Assembly (NCBI RefSeq): GCF_945859705.1 | Contig: NC_079136.1 | Coordinates: forward strand, 45,853,181 to 45,917,180 | Reading direction: 5' to 3' | Origin: Episyrphus balteatus | Taxonomy: Eukaryota > Arthropoda > Insecta > Diptera > Syrphidae | DNA: 64,000 bases | In this document: one piece after another, positions 1 to 12,324 of the stretch | Layout of the letters: each line of letters starts with the position of its first letter | Numbering within the stretch: position 1 is the stretch's first letter | Notes under the pieces: model-generated | What the model saw: the letters and a program-made list of their open reading frames with translations, nothing else | Told to the model about the DNA's origin: nothing | The model's database searches: none | Translations under genes and position numbers: made by a program

Positions 1-3000
1 AACTTCAAATTGAAATAGAAAATGACTGCGAGGAGCTACAAAATTAATTTTTGCTTTGCAAAGCTACAATTTCTAGAAAAGAAAAAAATTTAAAAATTCA
101 ACTTTTTTGAAAATTTTGACCGTTACATATGAAATTGAGTCTTATTTTAGCGGAATATTGAATAACAAAAAAACTAAACGAGCTACAAAATCGAGAATTT
201 TTGATTTTGTCTTAGTCTAGGTTACTTTAAATTTGTGCAAAAAATTTTTTTGAATTTTTTAAGTTCACTTGTGAGATATGTTTTTAAAACAAAATCTTGA
301 ATATTTCAAAAACAGTTTGAGCTACAAAATTGGGGTTTGTATCAAAAATAAAGTATTCAAAAGCTACAATTAATGGCAAAAGAAAAAATTTTAAAAAGAC
401 TTTTTTAAATTTTCATCCGTTGGGAGCACTGATCTAGCAGGTTATTATTTAATTTTTTTTATATGTTGGGTTATAAAAATATTTAGAGCAAATACTTCCG
501 ATTGAGTATAAAATTCTTGTTCTTAGCTCTGAAACATTTTGTTGTACATTATGACCATATTTTCAAATCACCCTGTACTTGTGTGTTAGATTAGTTGTTG
601 TTTGTCGTTCGAGCACAAAGTATATTTAAATAGAAGCTTAAGAAAATGGTATATGAAATAAAAATCATTACCTTGCTGATCCTTATCTCATTCGATATAG
701 TATAGTTGCCTTTTGCTACAAAGAGTACCAACTGAATATATTATCCAAACACTCTAACACACACACACACATTCCTCAACCCACACACGTCATAGAGCAA
801 CTATACTTAGATTGCTAAAGGAAACACATGAGTGTATATAGCATGACGTTATGTTTGTGCCCGATATCGATTAGTTTTACGTAAACTCTCATTCCACTTT
901 CAAATGATATCATGAATGGCTAACAACAGTTCGTACAACAACAAACTAAGTACAGTTTCTGCTGGCCAACAGGTTTAACAGCAGAAATCATAGTACGACA
1001 ACCAAAAACCAGGCCAGGTCATCACCATTAACCTGGCTTACCAAAGTCATTTTATAGACCATTTTAAGAACGTGTATTCGATATAGTATATTGCAAATGC
1101 CAGAGACTACTACACACATTTATGTGGAAATTGGTTTTATATGTTAAAACATAAGTGCTGACTTGGGCAAATGGGAATTAAATGAGAAGCACACTTCTCT
1201 CTGTTCTTTGGTCCTTAATCCTTGGAATCAAAAATTATAATAAGTGTTGATTTTGTGCGGACTAAAGAGCAAAGGTCAAGCTGAATAGAAAGATAGCACA
1301 CAGACACAAGACAAATAAGTTCAATTGATGATGACGGCACAGGTTATTTCCAATTTTAATATTATTGAATATTTACTCTGCAGGATTGGAAAGAGAATTA
1401 TCCTTTTTCAATATTTTATAGATTTATTTGATTTCGAATAGAAAATAGAATTTCACAATTACATAAAGATTTGTCAAAGGATAATACCAAACAATGCGCG
1501 TGATATGTTTCTTATCCGAAATCTGTGTCCCCCCAAACTATAACAGCGGCCGGCAATCTAAGGAATTATAATTTATGCACACGCAAAACTAACTAAAAAT
1601 TCACAAGTAAAAATGAATTGTGAGCACGAAACCTCCTTCAAATACACATAAAGGTAGGAAAGATTTCGTGAAAGGTCCTTTTTTTGGAATCTTTAATCCG
1701 ACTTTCACCAGCAAACCACACGAAACAATAGGCTCCCCTCTCTACTTACTCACTCACATAATAATCGAAGTTAAGAATCAAATCTAAGGAAATTAACTCA
1801 AGTGCCATACAATATTGCGGGTATACTTTCCATATATAGTCCTTTACTGAAACCCGCAAAACACACACAAATGACCCCTAAAAGTACTTTTACATCAAAA
1901 AACCATCAGAACAGAAAGTGGTTTCCAGAAATGACCCACGAAACACGAAAGAACTTTAAGGTTACCGAAGAGAAAAAAATGCACAAGTAACCTTTAGGTT
2001 TTTGCACTATACCTACATCTCAGAACTACCCCATTCCCCCACAAATTCTCCAAGGAAATGTAATTATTTTTTATTATGTCCATACAGTAACGGAAATGTG
2101 AGACGAATTCCACCCCAGAGCTCGTAATTGATCGCATTTGTGTGCGAAAAAGGCTTTAATGTGGGGGATACCTTCATTTCATACTGCAAAGAACGCACTA
2201 TACTCTCCACCAGCTCACAGCTCTACGTGTTTTCCTGTTTATTAACTTTGTTATACCGCGCGTTTTAATGAGTGTTCAGTACATGTTCACGTGTGTAATA
2301 ATCGTATAGTTTTTTTTTTTTTTTCTGTGTTTATTCCCGATAAACATGACTTCAACAAATTGATTCGAGAAGGACAATTTGTGTGGTAGGTACCTCTTTT
2401 GCCTGGAAGGTTATAACTGAAAAGTTTAATTATTGCAATTATGCTTGAGAGGGACTTGAAATTGATGGTTTGGATCCATGTCCATCAAACTAGTGGGCAT
2501 TTTTACACGGAATTTCAAAGGGTTGGATTTGATTATTCCCTAATAACTTCAACTTCAACCAGGTAATAGGTAGGTATACTTATACAGAGACTAATTTTCA
2601 TTTAAGTTTTTTTGTTCAAAATGTACCAAGCTGACACAGTAAAACAACTTGTCAAACCCTCTGCTAAAGGGCCTTGAAGCAAAAGAATTATAACTTTAAA
2701 AATTGATTTAAAAAATTGCTTAAAAATGTTTGCAATGAAATCGACCCGCCAATAAATGTTATCAATTTCATCATCAAATCATGCAGATTACAAGAGCTTT
2801 TACTGAAATCCAAAATGTAAATGTAAATGATAAAAGAAAAATTATTTTGATAATGAAAAAATATGCTCACTTTGAGAATTTTGGAATACAGAATTTTGAA
2901 ATCCAGAATTTTGTATTAACAGAAATTTAGAATACAGAATTTTGAATATACAGAATTTTAAAATACAGAATTTTGAATTTACAGCATTTTAAAATACAGA

Positions 3001-3581
3001 ATTTTGGAATCCGAATTTTGGCACATACAGAATTTCGACCCCAACCCAATAATTATTCCAAATTCTGTTTTATTTGAAATGTTTTAAATTGCGTATCAAA
3101 AACATCAATTTTATGCAAATCCTTAATAAGGAAATGAATGGCTCAAAAAGTTATCGTTTTGTGTGCAATACTAAAACTTTTACCTTCTGAAAACATATAA
3201 TTTCATCCTTTAGACCTTCGGAGTCATTCAAAAGGACTATTCTTCGAACGATAATTCGTTGAAAACTATTTTTCAATCAATGGTTTTTTTGAAGAATAGT
3301 TTTCCGTAAATTTTTCAAAAATCACAAAAATTGTCATATATAAAACTTTCTTTCCATGCAAGAGATCTATTAGATTATATCGCAGCTTTGAAAAGTATAG
3401 AAAACATAGATTTTTCGCATAAAACTCATAATCTGCAAACTCAATTTATAGGATTTTTACACAATTCTTGTTCCTATTATTTTACATTCAACAAAATCCC
3501 AAAAATATGTTTGCATTCATAAAAAAAATACAAAACTCGTTCACACGTATTAGGTCTTTTTTTAAAGCCTAGAATGTTACA
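1..3581. other. Unassigned AT-rich DNA
   Basis: No gene is recognisable; only two short ORFs of about 60 codons occur. The stretch holds a short (AC)n run near 756-770, a T17 run near 2308-2324 and a degenerate CAGAATTTTGAA repeat at 2873-3035 (listed separately). Sequence near 186-245 (CGAGAAT, then TCTAGGTTACTT) recurs in similar form near 3823-3870, suggesting two copies of an old dispersed repeat. Confidence 0.6.
2873..3035. repeat. Degenerate CAGAATTTTGAA tandem repeat
   Basis: About ten imperfect copies of a 14-17-bp unit built on CAGAATTTTGAA follow one another. The same core is the subterminal repeat of the inverted-repeat element at 61304-62140, where it appears in both orientations. 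The copies here are more diverged, so this may be an eroded arm of the same family. No partner arm or target duplication was found. Confidence 0.6.
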
Positions 3582-3589
3582 GGTTTTAT
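3582..3589. repeat. 8-bp target site duplication, left copy
   Basis: GGTTTTAT lies directly before CAGTGGC. The identical 8-mer lies directly after GCCTCTG at 17075-17082. Eight-base duplications are typical of hAT transposons. Confidence 0.75.
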
Positions 3590-4039
3590 CAGTGGCTAAA
3601 CTAGCAATTTGGGGGCCCTGTATCCACATTTTCTTGGAGGCCCCCTTTATCTTCTAGACTTGGATACAGCGTTAAGCCTTAACAACATTGCATTGGTTCG
3701 AAAAGTGAAAATTTGCAAACTCATTTTTGTATAGTTTTCCGGACTGTCTTGCAGAAATTTGATGTTACCCAAACCGAAATGCAATGCTGAAACCTCGGAT
3801 TTGCAGCTGGATTAGTTTTCTACAAAATCGAGAATGTAAGCGATTTATTTCGGTCTAGGTTACTTCAGACTCTGAAAAAAAAAATTAATTTTGCAAAACG
3901 CTAAAATCCTTGTTAAATTTAACCCATCGAAATATGTATGTAAACGTTGACTTTAAAGTAAGATTCTGGATTTGAAATTCTTATTTAATTACTTCTGTCA
4001 ACTCATCAAGAGAGCGCTTCGTTATGATCCTGCTTTTAT
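3590..4039. other. Left subterminal region of the hAT-like unit
   Basis: It holds two GGGGGCCC-type motifs (3611-3618 and 3637-3646) and then AT-rich sequence with no ORF of note. It leads into the first satellite monomers at about 4040. Confidence 0.5.
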
Positions 4040-4460
4040 TTCTGAAAACATGTCTCACTTCCATGAGACATGTCTCATGAGAAATTTCTAATGAGAAATG
4101 TCTGTAGAGAAATTTCTCTAGATAAATGTGGATAGATAAATGTCGATAGATAAATGTCGATAGATAAATGTGGATAGATAAATGTGGATAGATAAATGTG
4201 GATAGATAAATGTGGATAGATAAATGTCGATAGATAAATGTCGATAGATAAATGTGGATAGATAAATGTGGATCGATAAATGTGGATAGATAAATGTGGA
4301 TAGATAAATGTGGATAGATAAATGTGGATTGATAAATGTGGATAGATAAATGTGGATAGATAAATGTGGATTGATAAATGTGGATCGATAAATGTGGATA
4401 GATAAATGTGGATTGATAAATGTGGATAGATAAATGTGGATCGATAAATGTGGATAGATA
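4040..4460. repeat. 14-bp satellite array 1
   Basis: From left to right the monomers change from palindromic ATGAGACATGTCTC (about 4055-4085) through GAGAAATTTCTC types to GATAAATGTCGATA and GATAAATGTGGAT[A/T/C]. The array runs straight into spacer 1. The minus strand is open throughout: a 215-codon frame at 3981-4628 starts in the spacer and reads through. The edge monomers resemble those at the far right edge of the unit (16440-16530). Confidence 0.95.
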
Positions 4461-4910
4461 GTGGTATAATCGGGTTTTTGGATTTTTTTCAAAATATCGA
4501 GAAAATCCAGTTTGAAAGTTCGGGTAAATTGTTTTTTTCGAAAAATCCCCGAACCTTTGAACGCTCCTGGAAGCTAAACCGCTTGAGAGAAATTTTTGGC
4601 AGTGATGCCAAATGGTAGCTTGTATCATGGGCTTACGCTTTGCACATTGTTAGATTTTTAAAGTGCTCATCTTCCATGTTAAACCGCCAAATCATGCCTA
4701 TTTTTTCAGCATCGGGCTTAACTTTTATTTTAACCTTTAAGTTCTCCCAGTTTGAGAACCCGTGGACCTACAGTGATGGGAGTTGTACCCAAATGTAGGT
4801 TAGAGTCCCCGTTACCTTTGGGTATCAAAAAATTTTTTTTTACCCTTTTTCAAAATCCCGAGATATAGGCGTTGGAAGTTGGGGGTGCGAATATGCTTCT
4901 GGGAGCTGGA
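4461..4910. repeat. 450-bp spacer, copy 1
   Basis: This is the first of eight near-identical inter-array spacers, beginning GTGGTATAATCGGG and ending GGGAGCTGGA. It contains the minus-strand ORF start whose product begins MIQATIWHHCQKFLSSG and then enters the array. No similarity to a known family is recognised. Confidence 0.9.
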
Positions 4911-5336
4911 TTGATAAATGTGGATAGATAAATGTGGATCGATAAATGTGGATAGATAAATGTGGATCGATAAATGTGGATAGATAAATGTGGATAGATA
5001 AATGTGGATTGATAAATGTGGATCGATAAATGTGGATCGATAAATGTGGATAGATAAATGTGGATAGATAAATGTGGATTGATAAATGTGGATCGATAAA
5101 TGTGGATCGATAAATGTGGATAGATAAATGTGGATAGATAAATGTGGATTGATAAATGTGGATCGATAAATGTGGATAGATAAATGTGGATAGATAAATG
5201 TGGATAGATAAATGTGGATTGATAAATGTGGATCGATAAATGTGGATCGATAAATGTGGATAGATAAATGTTAATAGATAAATGTGGATTGATAAATGTG
5301 GATAGATAAATGTGGATAGATAAATGTCGATAGATA
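4911..5336. repeat. 14-bp satellite array 2
   Basis: About 30 monomers, almost all GATAAATGTGGAT followed by A, T or C. One variant monomer reads GTTAATA near 5270, and the same variant recurs at about 8397 and 9650 next to spacers. Confidence 0.95.
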
Positions 5337-5773
5337 GTTATATAATCGGGTTTTTGGATTTTTTTCAAAATATCGAGAAAATCCAGTTTGAAAGTTCGGG
5401 TAAATTGTTTTTTTCGAAAAATCCCCGAACCTTTGAACGCTCCTGGAAGCTAAACCGCTTGAGAGAAATTTTTGGCAGTGATGCCAAATGGTAGCTTGTG
5501 TCATGGGCTTACCCTTTGCACATTGTTAGATTTTTAAAAAGCTCATCTTCCATGTTAAACCGCCAAATAATGCCTATTTTTTCAGCATCGGGCTTAACTT
5601 TTATTTTAACCCAGTTTGAGAATCCGTGGACCTACAGTGATGGGAGTTGTACCCAAATGTAGGTTAGAGTCCCCGTTACCTTTGGGTATCAAAAATTTTT
5701 TTTTACCCTTTTTCAAAATCCCGAGATATAGGCGTTGGAAGTTGGGGGTGCGAATATGCTTCTGGGAGCTGGA
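5337..5773. repeat. 450-bp spacer, copy 2
   Basis: This copy lacks about a dozen bases present near the middle of the others (CTTTAAGTTCTC region), giving 437 bp. The array that followed it was split after one monomer start by the element at 5783. Confidence 0.9.
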
Positions 5774-5782
5774 TTGATAAAT

Positions 5783-7558
5783 CGTCGCCTGAGAATTGTT
5801 TTGTCGTATACGCCAATTTTGGAATTTTGGGAAATCGCATTTTAAGGTTTGAGCTTCTATAAAAAAAAAACTGGCCGATAGATTTTTTTCAATTTTTAAT
5901 AGAATATTTTGTGCGATATCTTCTTCATATTTATGTTGTCAAAATTGTCACATCTAGTTTGGTTTTCAAATTATGGGGGTTTTTACCCAAAATCAGTTTG
6001 TCGTAAACGCCACCAAAATCAACTTTTTTTCCATCTCATACACGTACGACAAAGTGGGCGCACGTACGACATTCCAATATTAAGACATAAATAAAAAAGT
6101 AAATTTTCAATTTTCACAGTTCGTTTTTATTTATTATTTAAACATTTGAAAAATAGTTTTTTATTACATAGAAGTAGTTTTTGTTTGACTTAGAGACTTA
6201 ATTATTAAAATAGATTAAAAACAAAGAAAAAAAAATAAATATGACCATAAACATGGAAAAAAAATAAAAAAAAAATTTAGCAAAAAATAAAAGCTATAAA
6301 GACTATGAAACATGAAAGAAATAAAAAAAAATAAACAGTTTGGTTAAATCAATAAATAAATACATGATCATAAATAAAAGTAAATTAAATAAATAAATAA
6401 AATTAAATTAAATTTATTCTAATTTTTTGACTCACAGCAACCCTTTTTCGCTTCATTCACGACAGCGCGCGTGAACGAAGAGGCGCCACGGCGGGCGCGG
6501 CACCCACGGCTAGAGTCGCCTTCTTGATCTTGTGTCATACAAGAGCAATAAAACAATAAAACAGCTACCTTTTTTCACTTCACTTCATTGAAGACAGCGC
6601 GCGCGAACAAAGCGACAAAATCAATAAGTGTACTGTACAACAATAAAACAATAAAACCGCGACCTTTTCTCACTTCGTTCAAGACAGCGCGCTTGAACGA
6701 AGCGCCGCCCGCGACCGACGGTCGACTTGTTGTTCTTGTGTGTTCGATACAAGATCAATAAGTGTACAGCAATAAAACAATAAAACAGCGACCTTTTTTC
6801 GCGAAGAACAATGGCGCCTTAAAAAAATAATTTTCGACCAGCAGGTGTTTTTGCGAGCGGGTGCAATAACAAAACTCACAGCAACCCTTTTTCGCTTCAT
6901 TCACGACAGCGAGCGTGAACGAAGAGGCGCCACGGCGGGCGCGACGCCCACGACTACAGTCGCCTTGTTGATCTTGTGTGATCGATACAAGAGCAATAAA
7001 ACAATAAAACAGCGACCTTTTTTCACTTCACTTCGTTGAAGACAGCGCGCGTGAACGAAGCGACAAGATCAATAAGTGTACAAAAATAAAACAATAAAAC
7101 CGCAACCTTTTTTCACTTCTTTCAAGACAGCGCGCTTGAACGAAGCGGTCCTTATTTTTAATAAATACTTTTCTAGTAGGTATATCTGCTTATATTCTAT
7201 TTGGGATACATACCTACATACATGTAAGAAAAAACAATTTTAAAATTTCGTTTGAAATTTTCTACCGTATTTGTTTTGTACGACGTACGACAAACCAATA
7301 CTGAAGAAAAAAAAGCTGAAAAATACATAGAATTTTTGTCGTAAACGCCAAAAGTTGGCGCTTACGACAAACCAACGCTAATCCGATGCTTATTTTGTGG
7401 ATATACGACAAAATGCACACTAATTATCTCAGTAACGGTAAACGATAGGACAAATCTGATAACAGAAATGAAAAGAGAACGTTCTAAAACCTATTACTAC
7501 ATATCCAGTTTAAAAAAGTCCATTTTGGCGTTTACGACAAAACAACTCTCGGGCGACG
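5783..7558. mobile_element. 1.8-kb TIR element nested in the satellite
   Basis: The ends are inverted repeats of about 34 bp with three mismatches (CGTCGCCTGAGA left; its complement at 7547-7558). AAAT is duplicated at 5779-5782 and 7559-7562, and removing the element restores a normal satellite monomer, so the empty site is known. No transposase is visible. Both ends carry TTTGTCGTA(A/T)ACGCC motifs that recur inward. The middle (6420-7150) is a GC-richer tandem module with six 30-nt hairpins. The superfamily cannot be named from the ends; a 4-bp duplication is consistent with several. Confidence 0.8.
6420..7150. repeat. Tandem hairpin modules inside nested element
   Basis: Six 30-nt hairpins lie at 6451-6480, 6583-6612, 6673-6702, 6895-6924, 7031-7060 and 7116-7145. 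The best (6673-6702) has a perfect 11-bp stem CTTCGTTCAAG with loop ACAGCGCG. Between them recur AATAAAACAATAAAAC runs, ATCTTGTGT stretches and GCGCCACGGCGGGCGC segments. The GC-rich hairpins stand out sharply from the AT-rich surroundings. Confidence 0.85.
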
Positions 7559-7910
7559 AAATGTGGATCGATAAATGTGGATAGATAAATGTGGATTGAT
7601 AAATGTGGATCGATAAATGTGGATCGATAAATGTGGATAGATAAATGTGGATAGATAAATGTGGATCGATAAATGTGGATAGATAAATGTGGATTGCTAA
7701 AATGTGGATAGATAAATGTGGATTGATAAATGTGGATCGATAAATGTGGATAGATAAATGTGGATAGATAAATGTGGATCGATAAATGTGGATAGATAAA
7801 TGTGGATTGATAAATGTGGATAGATAAATGTGGATTGATAAATGTGGATCGATAAATGTGGATAGATAAATGTGGATTGATAAATGTGGATAGATAAATG
7901 TCGATAGATA
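7559..7910. repeat. 14-bp satellite array 3
   Basis: This is the array that followed spacer 2 before the nested element inserted. One monomer near 7694 has TTGCTAAAATG, a one-base insertion, which appears only here; a related TTGCTAAATG without the extra base is at about 8906. Confidence 0.95.
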
Positions 7911-8358
7911 GTGGTATAATCGGGTTTTTGGATTTTTTTCAAAATATCGAGAAAATCCAGTTTGAAAGTTCGGGTAAATTGTTTTTTTCGAAAAATCCCC
8001 GAACCTTTGAACGCTCCTGGAAGCTAAACCGCTTGAGAAAAATTTTTGGCAGTGATGCCAAATGGTAGCTTGTATCATGGGCTTACGCTTTGCACATTGT
8101 TAGATTTTTAAAGTGCTCATCTTCCATGTTAAACCGCCAAATCATGCTTATTTTTTCAGCATCGGGCTTAACTTTTATTTTAACCTTTCAGTTATCCCAG
8201 TTTGAGAACCCGTGGACCTACAGTGATGGGAGTTGTACCCAAATGTAGGTTAGAGTCCCCGTTACCTTTGGGTATCAAAACATTTTTTTTACCCTTTTTC
8301 AAAATCCCGAGATATAGGAGTTGGAAGTTGGGGGTGCGAATATGCTTCTGGGAGCTGG
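7911..8358. repeat. 450-bp spacer, copy 3
   Basis: Full-length copy. It shares GAGAAAAATTTTTGG and CATGCTTATT variants with copy 4, and copies 1 and 2 lack them, so copies 3 and 4 are close relatives. Confidence 0.9.
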
Positions 8359-9163
8359 ATTGATAAATGTGGATAGATAAATGTGGATCGATAAATGTTA
8401 ATAGATAAATGTGGATTGATAAATGTGGATCGATAAATGTGGATCGATAAATGTGGATAGATAAATGTGGATTGATAAATGAGGATAGATAAATGTGGAT
8501 CGATAAATGTGGATAGATAAATGTGGATTGATAAATGTGGATCGATAAATGTGGATCGATAAATGTGGATAGATAAATGTGAATAGATAAATGTGGATCG
8601 ATAAATGTGGATAGATAAATGTGGATAGATAAATGTGGATAGATAAATGTGGATAGATAAATGTGGATAGATAAATGTGGATTGATAAATGTGGATAGAT
8701 AAATGTCGATAGATAAATGTCGAAAGATAAATGTCTCAAGATAAATGTGGATAGATAAATGTGGATAGATAAATGAGGATAGATAAATATGGATCGATAA
8801 ATGTGGATAGATAAATGTGGATTGATAAATGTGGATCGATAAATGTGGATCGATAAATGTGGATAGATAAATGTGGATCGATAAATGTGGATAGATAAAT
8901 GTGGATTGCTAAATGTGGATAGATAAATGTGGATTGATAAATGTGGATCGATAAATGTGGATAGATAAATGTGGATAGATAAATGTGGATAGATAAATGT
9001 GGATCGATAAATGTGGATAGATAAATGTGGATCGATAAATGTGGATAGATAAATGTGGATTGATAAATGTGGATCGATAAATGTGGATCGATAAATGTGG
9101 ATAGATAAATGTGGATAGATAAATGTGGATTGATAAATGTGGATAGATAAATGTCGATAGATA
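8359..9163. repeat. 14-bp satellite array 4
   Basis: About 57 monomers. A marker block with CGATA, CGAAA and CTCAA monomers (about 8705-8745) interrupts the GGAT-type monomers. The same block occurs twice in array 5 and in similar form in array 7. The minus strand is open for 265 codons (8398-9195). Confidence 0.95.
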
Positions 9164-9612
9164 GTGGTATAATCGGGTTTTTGGATTTTTTTCAAAATAT
9201 CGAGAAAATCCAGTTTGAAAGTTCGGGTAAATTGTTTTTTTCGAAAAATCCCCGAACCTTTGAACGCTCCTGGAAGCTAAACCGCTTGAGAAAAATTTTT
9301 GGCAGTGATGCCAAATGGTAGCTTGTATCATGGGCTTACGCTTTGCACATTGTTAGATTTTTAAAGTGCTCATCTTCCATGTTAAACCGCCAAATCATGC
9401 TTATTTTTTCAGCATCGGGCTTAACTTTTATTTTAACCTTTAAGTTATCCCAGTTTGAGAACCCGTGGACCTACAGTGATGGGAGTTGTACCCAAATGTA
9501 GGTTAAAGTCCCCGTTACCTTTGGGTATCAAAACATTTTTTTTACCCTTTTTCAAAATCCCGAGATATAGGAGTTGGAAGTTGGGGGTGCGAATATGCTT
9601 CTGGGAGCTGGA
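9164..9612. repeat. 450-bp spacer, copy 4
   Basis: Full length and almost identical to copy 3. Together with the array on each side it shows that whole array-plus-spacer blocks were duplicated. Confidence 0.9.
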
Positions 9613-10472
9613 TTGATAAATGTGGATAGATAAATGTGGATCGATAAATGTTAATAGATAAATGTGGATTGATAAATGTGGATCGATAAATGTGGATAGA
9701 TAAATGTGGATTGATAAATGAGGATAGATAAATGTGGATCGATAAATGTGGATAGATAAATGTGGATTGATAAATGTGGATCGATAAATGTGGATCGATA
9801 AATGTGGATAGATAAATGTGGATAGATAAATGTGGATCGATAAATGTGGATAGATAAATGTGGATAGATAAATGTGGATAGATAAATGTGGATAGATAAA
9901 TGTGGATTGATAAATGTGGATAGATAAATGTCGATAGATAAATGTCGAAAGATAAATGTCTCAAGATAAATGTGGATAGATAAATGTGGATAGATAAATG
10001 TGGATAGATAAATGTGGATAGATAAATGTGGATAGATAAATGTGGATTGATAAATGTGGATAGATAAATGTCGATAGATAAATGTCGAAAGATAAATGTC
10101 TCAAGATAAATGTGGATAGATAAATGTGGATAGATAAATGAGGATAGATAAATGTGGATAGATAAATGTGGATAGATAAATGTGGATAGATAAATGTGGA
10201 TAGATAAATGTGGATTGATAAATGTGGATAGATAAATGTGGATTGATAAATGTGGATCGATAAATGTGGATAGATAAATGTGGATCGATAAATGTGGATA
10301 GATAAATGTGGATCGATAAATGTGGATAGATAAATGTGGATTGATAAATGTGGATAGATAAATGTGGATTGATAAATGTGGATCGATAAATGTGGATCGA
10401 TAAATGTGGATAGATAAATGTGGATAGATAAATGTGGATTGATAAATGTGGATAGATAAATGTCGATAGATA
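9613..10472. repeat. 14-bp satellite array 5
   Basis: The longest GGAT-type array, about 61 monomers. The CGATA-CGAAA-CTCAA marker block occurs twice (about 9926-9970 and 10068-10110), showing an internal duplication of roughly 140 bp, that is ten monomers. The minus strand is open for 320 codons (9542-10504). Confidence 0.95.
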
Positions 10473-10604
10473 GTGGTATAATCGGGTTTTTGGATTTTTT
10501 TCAAAATATCGAGAAAATCCAGTTTGAAAGTTCGGGTAAATTGTTTTTTTCGAAAAATCCCCGAACCTTTGAACGCTCCTGGAAGCTAAACCGCTTGAGA
10601 AAAA
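10473..10604. repeat. Truncated spacer, copy 5
   Basis: Only the first ~132 bp of the spacer remain. At CGCTTGAGAAAAA it jumps directly back into satellite, so about 320 bp of spacer are missing. The break lies at an A-run that could have paired with the monomer's ATAAAT. Confidence 0.9.
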
Positions 10605-10816
10605 TAAATGTGGATTGATAAATGTGGATAGATAAATGTGGATCGATAAATGTGGATAGATAAATGTGGATCGATAAATGTGGATAGATAAATGTGGATT
10701 GATAAATGTGGATAGATAAATGTGGATCGATAAATGTGGAAAGATAAATGTGGATAGATAAATGTGGATTGATAAATGTGGATAGATAAATGTGGATAGA
10801 TAAATGTCGATAGATA
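10605..10816. repeat. 14-bp satellite array 6
   Basis: The shortest array, about 15 monomers, between the truncated spacer and spacer 6. Confidence 0.95.
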
Positions 10817-11265
10817 GTGGTATAATCGGGTTTTTGGATTTTTTTCAAAATATCGAGAAAATCCAGTTTGAAAGTTCGGGTAAATTGTTTTTTTCGAAAA
10901 ATCCCCGAACCTTTGAACGCTCCTGGAAGCTAAACCGCTTGAGAAAAATTTTTGGCAGTGATGCCAAATGGTAGCTTGTATCATGGGCTTACGCTTTGCA
11001 CATTGTTAGATTTTTAAAGTGCTCATCTTCCATGTTAAACCGCCAAATCATGCCTATTTTTTCAGCATCGGGCTTAACTTTTATTTTAACCTTTAAGTTC
11101 TCCCAGTTTGAGAACCCGTGGACATACAGTGATGGGAGTTTTACCCAAATGTAGGTTAGAGTCCCCGTTACCTTTGGGTATCAAAAAATTTTTTTTAACC
11201 CTTTTTCAAAATCCCGAGATATAGGCGTTGGAAGTTGGGGGTGCGAAAAAGCTTCTGGGAGCTGG
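10817..11265. repeat. 450-bp spacer, copy 6
   Basis: Full length. Private changes include GGACATACAG for GGACCTACAG, GTTTTACCC for GTTGTACCC and GCGAAAAAGC for GCGAATATGC. The last is shared with copy 8. Confidence 0.9.
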
Positions 11266-11874
11266 ATTGATAAATGTGGATAGATAAATGTGGATCGATA
11301 AATGTGGATAGATAAATGTGGATTGATAAATGTGGATAGATAAATGTGGATAGATAAATGTGGATTGATAAATGTGGATAGATAAATGTCGATAGATAAA
11401 TGTCGATAGATAAATGTCTCAAGATAAATGTGGATAGATAAATGTGGATAGATAAATGTGGATCGATAAATGTGGATAGATAAATGTGGATTGATAAATG
11501 TGGATCGATAAATGTGGATAGATAAATGTGGATTGATAAATGTGGATTGATAAATGTGGATAGATAAATGTGGATAGATAAATGTGGATCGATAAATGTG
11601 GATAGATAAATGTGGATTGATAAATGTGGATCGATAAATGTGGATAGATAAATGTGGATTGATAAATGTGGATCGATAAATGTGGATCGATAAATGTGGA
11701 TAGATAAATGTGGATAGATAAATGTGGATCGATAAATGTGGATAGATAAATGTGGATCGATAAATGTGGATCGATAAATGTGGATCGATAAATGTGGAAA
11801 GATAAATGTGGATAGATAAATGTGGATTGATAAATGTGGATAGATAAATGTGGATAGATAAATGTCGATAGATA
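11266..11874. repeat. 14-bp satellite array 7
   Basis: About 43 monomers with one marker block of CGATA, CGATA and CTCAA near 11388-11422. Two minus-strand frames are open at once here (11181-12044, 287 codons; 11195-11908, 237 codons) and encode the same peptide repeat. Confidence 0.95.
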
Positions 11875-12324
11875 GTGGTATAATCGGGTTTTTGGATTTT
11901 TTTTTCAAAATATCGAGAAAATCCAGTTTGAAAGTTCGGGTAAATTGTTTTTTTCGAAAAATCCCCGAACCTTTGAACGCTCCTGGAAGCTAAACCACTT
12001 GAGAAAAATTTTTGGCAGTGATGCCAAATGGTAGCTTGTGTCATGGGCTTACGCTTTGCACATTGTTAGATTTTTAAAGTGCTCATCTTCCATGTTAAAC
12101 CGCCAAATCATGCCTATTTTTTCAGCATCGGGCTTAACTTTTATTTTAACCTTTAAGTTATCCCAGTTTGAGAACCCGTGGACCTACAGTGATGGGAGTT
12201 GTACCCAAATGTAGGTTAGAGTCCCCGTTACCTTTGGGTATCAAAAAATTTTTTTTACCCTTTTTCAAAATCCCGAGATATAGGCGTTGGAAGTTGGGGG
12301 TGCGAATATGCTTCTGGGAGCTGG
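11875..12324. repeat. 450-bp spacer, copy 7
   Basis: Full length. A T-run is two bases longer than in the others near 11895-11904, which changes the reading frame of the minus-strand ORF where it enters the array. Confidence 0.9.
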
